Shown here one piece after another: positions 33,201 to 38,167 of a DNA stretch of 38,167 nucleotides. Within the stretch, counting starts at the first letter, position 1. Every line of letters begins with the position of its first letter. A program made the position numbers and the translations under genes. The stretch is from Candidatus Hodarchaeota archaeon (GTDB taxonomy: Archaea > Asgardarchaeota > Heimdallarchaeia > Hodarchaeales > Hodarchaeaceae), in contig JAEOTM010000037.1 in NCBI GenBank assembly GCA_016839815.1, positions 1-38,167 on the forward strand. The letters run 5' to 3'. The notes beneath the pieces are model-generated. The model saw nothing but the letters and a program-made list of their open reading frames with translations. It was not told where the DNA came from and ran no database searches.

Positions 33201-33872
33201 TTAGAAAAATTCAGATAAAGTTTTCTTAGGTCTTTTCTTTTTTGCTGGTTTTATTGTTTCCGGCCCATTATCTCCTTTACTAGGTAAAGAATCAACAATC
33301 CAACTATTCATTTCACCTTCATAAGGTTTAAGCATTTCTGATAACTCTTCTTGAGTTTTTTCGTGATCAAGCCAATTAGCTACTTGTTTCTTATTGAGAA
33401 TTACTGGCATCCTATGAAAAATCTTCTCAACAACAGGATGAGGTTTTGTTGTCAAAACTGCACATTTATATTTCATTTTACTCTCCTCTTCACTGAAATA
33501 GGAATTATACACCCCAGCGATTCCGAATAGTGGCTCATTTTTTAAAGAGAAATAGTGTGGAATTCTTTCTTTTCCAGAATGTTCCCATTCAAAGAAGCCA
33601 TTTGCTAATATCACACAACGCTTTTCAATAAAGGCTTTCCTAAAAAGTTTTTTTTCATGAACAGTTTCACTTCTGGCTTTATATGATTGAAAGCCCTTTG
33701 TATAACCCCAATACATTCGTACTAGTTTGTAATCTTCTTCATTTACAATTCCAGTTGCTCTATTAGTTGGTTTTAAATTGTAATAAGGATAGATTTCAAT
33801 ATTCTCTGAAGAAACGCCAAAGAATGATCCGATCTCGTCTTTCGAGGAAAAAAAGGCAAATCTAGAAGGCAT
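33201..33872 (-). CDS. SRAP (HMCES/YedK)-family protein with Cys2 replaced by Pro
   Basis: SRAP proteins cap abasic sites in single-stranded DNA through Cys2 exposed after Met removal. Family landmarks: YYNLKPT (31-37), MYWGYTKGF, KARSETVHEK (65-74), GFFEWEHSGKERIPHYF (92-108) and HRMPVILN (153-160). The N-terminus reads MPSRF instead of MCGRF, so Cys2 is Pro. The Asn two before the conserved Arg (R67) is Lys65, and the His two before RMP is Phe152, with a His at 153. Arg67 and Glu95 remain. No upstream in-frame start exists before a stop, so ATG 33872 stands. The tail KKTLSEFF at the extreme C-terminus resembles a PCNA-binding PIP box. 223 residues. Confidence 0.88.
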   Translation of the reverse strand: MPSRFAFFSSKDEIGSFFGVSSENIEIYPYYNLKPTNRATGIVNEEDYKLVRMYWGYTKGFQSYKARSETVHEKKLFRKAFIEKRCVILANGFFEWEHSGKERIPHYFSLKNEPLFGIAGVYNSYFSEEESKMKYKCAVLTTKPHPVVEKIFHRMPVILNKKQVANWLDHEKTQEELSEMLKPYEGEMNSWIVDSLPSKGDNGPETIKPAKKKRPKKTLSEFF

Positions 33873-33898
33873 ACGATTAGATTTGGTACCAGTTTTAA

Positions 33899-33953
33899 AA
33901 AAATGTTCTACGAAACCTAAAATGGTAAAAAAATCTTAAAACTGAACATTTTT
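33899..33953. promoter_or_regulatory. 10-bp inverted repeat before the SRAP gene
   Basis: AAAAATGTTC (33899-33908) and GAACATTTTT (33944-33953) are perfect inverted copies 35 bp apart, just upstream of the SRAP start at 33872. The centres are 45 bp apart, about four helical turns. Candidate regulatory sites. Confidence 0.4.
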
Positions 33954-33991
33954 CAAAGGATAAAAGCAAATCCATCAAAGATCCTCATATT

Positions 33992-34036
33992 AGGACAACT
34001 AGATAGCGACTCTTGTCCTGAAAGAATGAAGGACAA
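33992..34036. repeat. AGGACAA motif in three alternating copies
   Basis: AGGACAA at 33992-33998, its complement TTGTCCT at 34013-34019 and AGGACAA again at 34030-34036. The first two can form a 7-bp stem with a 14-nt loop; the last pair could also pair. They sit between the end of the winged-helix gene and the SRAP gene: a terminator hairpin or binding sites. Confidence 0.4.
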
Positions 34037-34039
34037 ATC

Positions 34040-34522
34040 TTACATTATAATTTTAGGTAGATGATTAACCTTTTTACTATTAATGCGATATTCGAGAGGT
34101 GTGACGCCCTCTTGACGTTCTACAAAGCCTGATTCTACCAAGCGATTTAAATTTGTCTGGATTGTAGAAATACCAATATCTTCCTTCAAATAATGAGTGT
34201 AAAGTTCCTGGATTTCACGGGCTGTCAAGAAATTTGGATTAGCTCGATTATAGACAATAGATAAGATCCGTTCTTTCTTGGTCTCTAGATCCGATAATGA
34301 AACTACTTCAGGTAGAGTTGGAGATTCAAAGATAGATTCAGTTTGAGGCTCATTTTGAAGGAGTAAAGATTCGAGAAGATCATCTATTTGCTTCTGTTGG
34401 TTTCGAGATAATTCTAAGTATCCTTCAACCAATGTATGAAGCGGTCCAAGACGTATCTTGCGATCAAACGCGATAGTTATCTTATCATTGTTTGCAGTTA
34501 TTTTAGAACCTGTTTCACGCAT
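34040..34522 (-). CDS. Winged-helix DNA-binding protein, family not recognised
   Basis: 160 residues. The C-terminal half (about 75-150) is a winged helix: LETKKERILSIVYNRANPNFLTAREI, then GISTIQTNLNRLVESGFVERQEG and a wing ending PLEYRINSKK. The N-terminal half (KITIAFDRKIRLGPLHTLVEGYLELSR) may be an oligomerisation or sensor part followed by a Glu/Gln-rich linker. An AT core (CTTTTATC, about 34543-34551, minus strand) lies at leaderless-promoter distance. It points away from the palindrome-rich gap at 34.5-35.3 kb. Confidence 0.75.
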   Translation of the reverse strand: MRETGSKITANNDKITIAFDRKIRLGPLHTLVEGYLELSRNQQKQIDDLLESLLLQNEPQTESIFESPTLPEVVSLSDLETKKERILSIVYNRANPNFLTAREIQELYTHYLKEDIGISTIQTNLNRLVESGFVERQEGVTPLEYRINSKKVNHLPKIIM

Positions 34523-34686
34523 AATTTCTACACGTCACTTGATAAAAGATTGAATAGTAATTAGTAGATAAGTTCATTTGAACTAATCTTTCACAACTAG
34601 TCATAAGATATTCACTCTAATAAAGATTAATTAATATCTCTATAATACAAAACACGGGTTCTACCGACAAAAACCTTAATGGAATA

Positions 34687-34716
34687 TTCACATGTGAAAA
34701 ACCATTCACTTGTGAA
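34687..34716. promoter_or_regulatory. Tandem palindromic operator-like sites TTCACNTGTGAA
   Basis: TTCACATGTGAA (34687-34698, perfect 12-bp palindrome) and TTCACTTGTGAA (34705-34716, one central mismatch) lie 18 bp apart. Two nearly identical palindromes this close are typical of a dimeric regulator's operator. The nearest start is the winged-helix gene at 34522, 165 bp away. Confidence 0.5.
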
Positions 34717-34856
34717 GCTTATTTTACATAAATCATAGTGAAATGAAAAATATCGGAGGAATTAGGAATTAATGAGTTAAAAATCCTTTGATTAGTAAAA
34801 TGAGACAAAAAAAGTCATTAATTTTGTAATCAACTGAAATCTCCTATTTTTTCATA

Positions 34857-34871
34857 CGTTATGAAATAACG
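34857..34871. promoter_or_regulatory. Short perfect inverted repeat CGTTAT-GAA-ATAACG
   Basis: A 15-bp inverted repeat with a 3-bp centre in the gene-poor region. Could be another regulator site or a small hairpin. Confidence 0.3.
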
Positions 34872-35355
34872 AGTTGTGAAAAGGAATAATACTCCTCATA
34901 AGAAAAGACTGTAAAGTTGCAGTGGAAACAAGGGGGGTGAAAATGTACAATGTGAAAACAGAAAAAAAGATGGTTAAAGGAAAGTAACTTGGTTAATTGA
35001 GGAAATATAAAAATCTTTGTCTTTAAATTTATAGTAAAAAGAAATCCTCTTGTAAAATCTAATATTAAAGCAAAAACGCCTTTTTTGACCTCAATTTCCA
35101 GTGAAAGAAAAACATGGAAAATGACCTAGATTTGTGAAACATACACTTACATGGAAAAAATATTACCAAAAAAATGTGAAACGAATTTCTCTAAGAATCT
35201 CTTATCCTTGCTCATGTCCAAAGGATGAAATTCTTTCTCTCAACACAAGGAATTCCAAGAATACCTTGCATAATATTGAGCTCATACTGAAAATCTTAAA
35301 AAACCTGAACACCTAAATTACATAAATCAGTTTCATAAAGAGCTGACATCAAGAA

Positions 35356-35655
35356 ATGACCCGTTATATGGATGAAACGCTAGTAGTCGAACCAGAAGAG
35401 GAACAACCAATTGAAAGTCATCCTCAAGAATCTATCTCTAGTTTTACAAATCAAACCGACTTAAAAGTGTTTAATGCATTAAAAGAACACCAACCAGCCA
35501 CACGGATGGATCTGTGTGATAAAACGGGAATAGCACGGACTACAATCTATGATGCACTAACACGACTCATGGTTTTGAAAGTCGTTACAAAATATTCACC
35601 CCCAGTCTCCAAGAAAGGTCGTCCTAAAGTCTTTTACCGAACTATTTCGGAATAA
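35356..35655 (+). CDS. Winged-helix transcription regulator, paralogue of the one at 32555
   Basis: 99 residues with an acidic N-terminal arm (VVEPEEEQPIE) and a C-terminal winged helix: LKVFNALKEHQPATRMDL, recognition helix GIARTTIYDALTRL and wing GRPKVFYR. The alignment with the minus-strand regulator has no gaps over about 65 residues, and the two proteins have equal length. The ATG at 35356 has no strong ribosome binding site, compatible with a leaderless transcript. It is upstream of the secreted calcium-repeat protein on the same strand, a possible target. Confidence 0.8.
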   Translation: MTRYMDETLVVEPEEEQPIESHPQESISSFTNQTDLKVFNALKEHQPATRMDLCDKTGIARTTIYDALTRLMVLKVVTKYSPPVSKKGRPKVFYRTISE

Positions 35656-35745
35656 CCTCTTTTCTTACAAATTATTTCGACCATACAATAAGTAGCATCT
35701 CTTTACGAGAGATTTTGCTTGTGTGTGGATAAGGATTCATCTTTT

Positions 35746-35757
35746 CACTATATAGTG
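35746..35757. promoter_or_regulatory. 12-bp palindrome with embedded TATA, CACTATATAGTG
   Basis: A perfect palindrome whose centre TATATA can act as a TATA box, about 85 bp before the surface-protein start. A second inverted pair, GAATAC (35789-35794) and GTATTC (35804-35809), lies between it and the gene. Probable promoter/operator. Confidence 0.4.
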
Positions 35758-35837
35758 CACAAGGGAAATTGTACGAAGATTTAATAAAGAATACAAGCTA
35801 TTAGTATTCAATTTTTATGAATTAATAATGTTGGTAG

Positions 35838-37541
35838 ATGAAGATGAAGAAGAAGAAGTATAAAAAATCATCATTGAGTTGGGGAGTAGTAGGGATCACC
35901 CTCATATTCGTTTCATGCTTAACAAACCCTGCATCAGGAAAGGAAGGACTAGTGAGAAGTATTACTGTAGAAAGTAATACTCAACATGATTTTGAAAGTG
36001 TCGCGGGTTCACGATTACTGGGAGACGTTTCTCAAAGTGTTATCATAGGACATCCCCATCCAGATCGAGAGATACGAATAATCTTTGGTTCATATAGTAC
36101 ATCTAATAGCGATCTCACCGTATTGAAACATTGGGGTGATCGCTTCAATTTCGTATTAGAAGGAACATATACCTATGCTGTTCAAGGACTCACTCCTTTG
36201 CTCTGTTATGATTTCGATGGTGATAGAGAGGAAGAAATTTTGGTCAGTACAGGCGTTCCCAGTCAGATGTTATTTCTAAGATGGAATGGAACAGGTTACT
36301 ATCCGATTTGGCAGAATATTAGTTCACAAATTCCTTATCAGCATCAGGCACAAGCACAAGACATTGATAACGACGGGTTACCAGAATTAATCACATGTAA
36401 TTGGGCTGGGACAAATATCTATTCATGGGACGCCAATTTTACTAATTTCAGATTGGTTTATACAATTCCACATGGAGGGGGCCTTTATGCCCATGTAACC
36501 CAAATTGGTATTGGTGATATTGACAATGATAATGATCAGGAAATCATTTTAAGTGCTTATTCCGATCTAGATAATAAGTCAATACGTTTTTGGGGATTTG
36601 ACGGAAGTAATTACACGGAAGAATTCTCAGCTTATTATCCTGACTATTCATATGGATTTAGTACAACTACCGTTGTAGATATAGATTCAGACGGTCAAAT
36701 GGAAGCAATAGCAGGGACTCTACCTGAGTATGGAAATTTTGACACCGAGAGTTTTCCTATTGTACTACTGAAATGGAATGGTTCATATCTAGAACCAACA
36801 ACGATCTTTATGGATATTAATCCCCATTTACAACTTAGAGCAGCAGATATCGATGAAGATGGAGACCCAGAGGTACTAGTTGACCAGAATGGAGGATGGG
36901 CGTCACTTGTAGAAGTAGATAAAACAGGAGAAGTGATTGGAATGCAAACGAATTTTTTCTGTGTAGGAACTATAGAATTTTATGACTTTGATCTTGACGG
37001 AGTTTTAGAAATATTATCTCCAGCCCATGTGAGCGGATCAGATTATAATTTAGTTCTTCGAGACCGATATGCATTCATCATCCACGATACTCGTATTCCA
37101 TATGTCGAAAAAATAGTTTATCATCCAGCAGATCCTAAATTAGGAGACAGTGTAATAATGGAAGCCACAATCACAGATGAATCAGGAGTAGCAGAAGCAA
37201 ACATTACTTATCGTCTGAACGGAGGACTATGGATAACAGAACCATTGCTGCATTCTTATCTCGATGTGTACGTACATCATTTTGGAGTATTCACTAAACC
37301 AACACTGATAGAATACTACATTACTGCTGTGGATATTTCTCCCAACCAGAATACACGGATAGATGATAATAATGGACAATATTATCGCATAACACTAGAG
37401 GGAGATGAGACATCTACTACTACAGATATAACCACAACTACAGGTCAAAAAATTACCCCCTCAGTAGAGATTTCATTCCTAATAACAAGCCTGATTATTC
37501 TAATTATCGGTAGAAGAAAAAAACCAAGAGATAGACACTAA
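35838..37541 (+). CDS. Membrane-anchored surface protein with six FG-GAP/calcium-binding repeats
   Basis: 567 residues. A Lys-rich N-terminus and hydrophobic span (about 16-28) form a signal peptide. Six Asp-rich calcium loops recur every 46-56 residues: DFDGD (125), DIDNDG (175), DIDNDND (227), DIDSDG (281), DIDEDG (337) and DFDLDG (383), as in the FG-GAP/integrin-alpha beta-propeller. An Ig-like region (about 425-520), a Thr-rich stalk (TSTTTDITTTT) and a C-terminal membrane span (about 544-558) before RRKK follow. Seven N-X-S/T sequons (N150, 160, 200, 246, 258, 314, 455) suit AglB glycosylation. ATG at 35838 or 35844. An adhesion or receptor role is inferred. Confidence 0.85.
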   Translation: MKMKKKKYKKSSLSWGVVGITLIFVSCLTNPASGKEGLVRSITVESNTQHDFESVAGSRLLGDVSQSVIIGHPHPDREIRIIFGSYSTSNSDLTVLKHWGDRFNFVLEGTYTYAVQGLTPLLCYDFDGDREEEILVSTGVPSQMLFLRWNGTGYYPIWQNISSQIPYQHQAQAQDIDNDGLPELITCNWAGTNIYSWDANFTNFRLVYTIPHGGGLYAHVTQIGIGDIDNDNDQEIILSAYSDLDNKSIRFWGFDGSNYTEEFSAYYPDYSYGFSTTTVVDIDSDGQMEAIAGTLPEYGNFDTESFPIVLLKWNGSYLEPTTIFMDINPHLQLRAADIDEDGDPEVLVDQNGGWASLVEVDKTGEVIGMQTNFFCVGTIEFYDFDLDGVLEILSPAHVSGSDYNLVLRDRYAFIIHDTRIPYVEKIVYHPADPKLGDSVIMEATITDESGVAEANITYRLNGGLWITEPLLHSYLDVYVHHFGVFTKPTLIEYYITAVDISPNQNTRIDDNNGQYYRITLEGDETSTTTDITTTTGQKITPSVEISFLITSLIILIIGRRKKPRDRH

Positions 37542-38167
37542 ACTCTTTTTACAACAGTATAGATGAAATGATCCTTCTGGATAAGAGTATCAATTTTCCA
37601 AGAGTCTGAACTGGCAATAAGTGCAGAAAACTCATCTCTGGTGGGCATATAAAACGGCATCCAGGGTGTTCGAGATTTACGATAGAGTATTCTGATTTGA
37701 GCCTGACCAACAGGTAAACCTTTATTCCGATTCTGAGTATGATATTCACGATGGATAGGATCTAACGATTGATCATCAGGAGAGGGATCTCTGAAATGTG
37801 CAATAAGACAAGCATTTGGGGTAGCAATGGAAGCAAGATAAGTTAAAACCTTTTTTGCAGTTTGAGGATCACCACATAGAGAAAAATTATTGCCCATAAA
37901 TAAAAAGGTTCCAAACGTTCGATTAAAAGGTGGAAAATCTTTAATATTATAACAAACAGTATTAATAATTCCCCTGTGTTTTGCTACATCTAAAGCTCCA
38001 GGAGAAACATCTAGAGCGACAACGTCAAATCCTTTCTTTTGAAAATATAGAGAATGTCGTCCAGCACCACACCCAACATCCAAAATCGGAGAGATAGCAT
38101 GATTCAGAATAGTTTGCTCCTCTGAAGGCCAGTCAACATATGTTGAAAAATATCCAGAAGTATCATC
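37538..38167 (-). CDS. SAM-dependent methyltransferase, N-terminus cut by window edge
   Basis: A class I (Rossmann) methyltransferase, 209 codons visible and open to the right edge without a stop. The SAM motif ILDVGCGAGRHSLYF is complete, followed by VVALDVSPGAL, the acidic ribose-binding residue after the second strand, and FGTFLFMGNNFSL for motif II. The open frame upstream of VGCGAG (about 28 residues, with STYVDWPSEEQ) shows that the protein begins outside the window, not at the TTG at 38083. The substrate is not identifiable. Its end overlaps the convergent surface-protein gene by 4 bp. Confidence 0.85.
   Translation of the reverse strand, partial: DDTSGYFSTYVDWPSEEQTILNHAISPILDVGCGAGRHSLYFQKKGFDVVALDVSPGALDVAKHRGIINTVCYNIKDFPPFNRTFGTFLFMGNNFSLCGDPQTAKKVLTYLASIATPNACLIAHFRDPSPDDQSLDPIHREYHTQNRNKGLPVGQAQIRILYRKSRTPWMPFYMPTRDEFSALIASSDSWKIDTLIQKDHFIYTVVKRV

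Larger units (their letters stand above)
34523..35355. other. Gene-poor AT-rich stretch
   Basis: 833 bp without a convincing gene. Holds the tandem TTCAC-GTGAA palindromes at 34687-34716, a small hairpin at 34857-34871 and several scattered GTGAAA words. A 60-codon frame from a GTG at 35134 has low-complexity composition and no features, so it is not called. No tRNA or other structured RNA was recognised. Confidence 0.5.

Noticed and set aside
33892..33950. LexA-type SOS box before the SRAP gene
   Set aside because: The GAAC and GTTC half sites are 35 bp apart and no LexA homologue is present; only the inverted repeat itself is reported.
34640..34700. T-arm-like GGGTTCTACC suggesting a tRNA
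   Set aside because: No matching acceptor, D or anticodon stems can be drawn around it.
35134..35316. 60-codon open frame in the gene-poor region
   Set aside because: Low-complexity Lys/Asn/Leu composition, GTG start without a ribosome binding site, no motif.
1..38167. CRISPR array, insertion sequence or integrase
   Set aside because: No regularly spaced repeats, transposase/integrase reading frames or target-site duplications were seen.

Overview
The window is archaeal chromosome of low G+C content. The proof is a set of archaeal or eukaryote-type information genes: an unsplit RNA polymerase subunit B, Spt5, SecE/Sec61-gamma, ribosomal proteins L34e, L39e, L31e and L18a/LX, aIF6, prefoldin alpha, FtsY, TruD, TiaS, deoxyhypusine synthase, the small subunit of DNA polymerase D, Orc1/Cdc6 and an AglB/STT3 oligosaccharyltransferase. 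PolD, an EMC3-like insertase, an SRAP protein and several short winged-helix regulators together would fit an Asgard lineage. That placement is inference, because no rRNA gene is present to settle it.

Layout. Bases 1-4.5 kb hold an agmatine/polyamine and modification group: an arginase/agmatinase (cut by the window edge), a divergent PLP decarboxylase, deoxyhypusine synthase and the agmatine-using TiaS. A TPR-like protein follows. At 6-13 kb lies translation and secretion: EMC3-like insertase, L34e, an orphan zinc-ribbon/winged-helix protein, then L11-TruD on the minus strand, divergent from the plus-strand run L1-L39e-L31e-aIF6-L18a-prefoldin alpha-FtsY. At 13-18.2 kb the minus strand carries rpoB-secE-spt5-L10. 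At 18.5-24.4 kb are a DUF92/TMEM19-type membrane protein, an aminoglycoside-phosphotransferase-fold kinase, valyl-tRNA synthetase, a ZNRD2/UPF0148 zinc protein and a PRC-barrel-like protein. At 24.6-29.7 kb are AglB, the PolD small subunit and a convergent, overlapping orc1/cdc6.

From 29.9 kb the window becomes accessory in character: a small Cys-rich protein, a membrane protein/SCP2-like/iron alcohol dehydrogenase operon, three winged-helix regulators (two of them ungapped paralogues of equal length), an SRAP/HMCES-type protein, a gene-poor 0.8 kb AT-rich stretch with palindromes, a membrane-anchored protein with six calcium-binding repeats, and a SAM methyltransferase cut by the right edge.

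The most interesting signals are these. The SRAP protein has proline where the catalytic Cys2 should be, other active-site changes, and a PCNA-binding-like C-terminus. Inverted repeats sit on or around the probable TATA boxes of several genes. ValRS reads HLGF instead of HIGH. The PolD small subunit reads GEHD instead of GNHD. L10/P0 lacks its acidic factor-recruiting tail. The decarboxylase lacks the family's catalytic cysteine. rpoB adjoins secE-spt5-L10, a juxtaposition that recalls bacteria. No tRNA, rRNA, CRISPR array or transposase was found.
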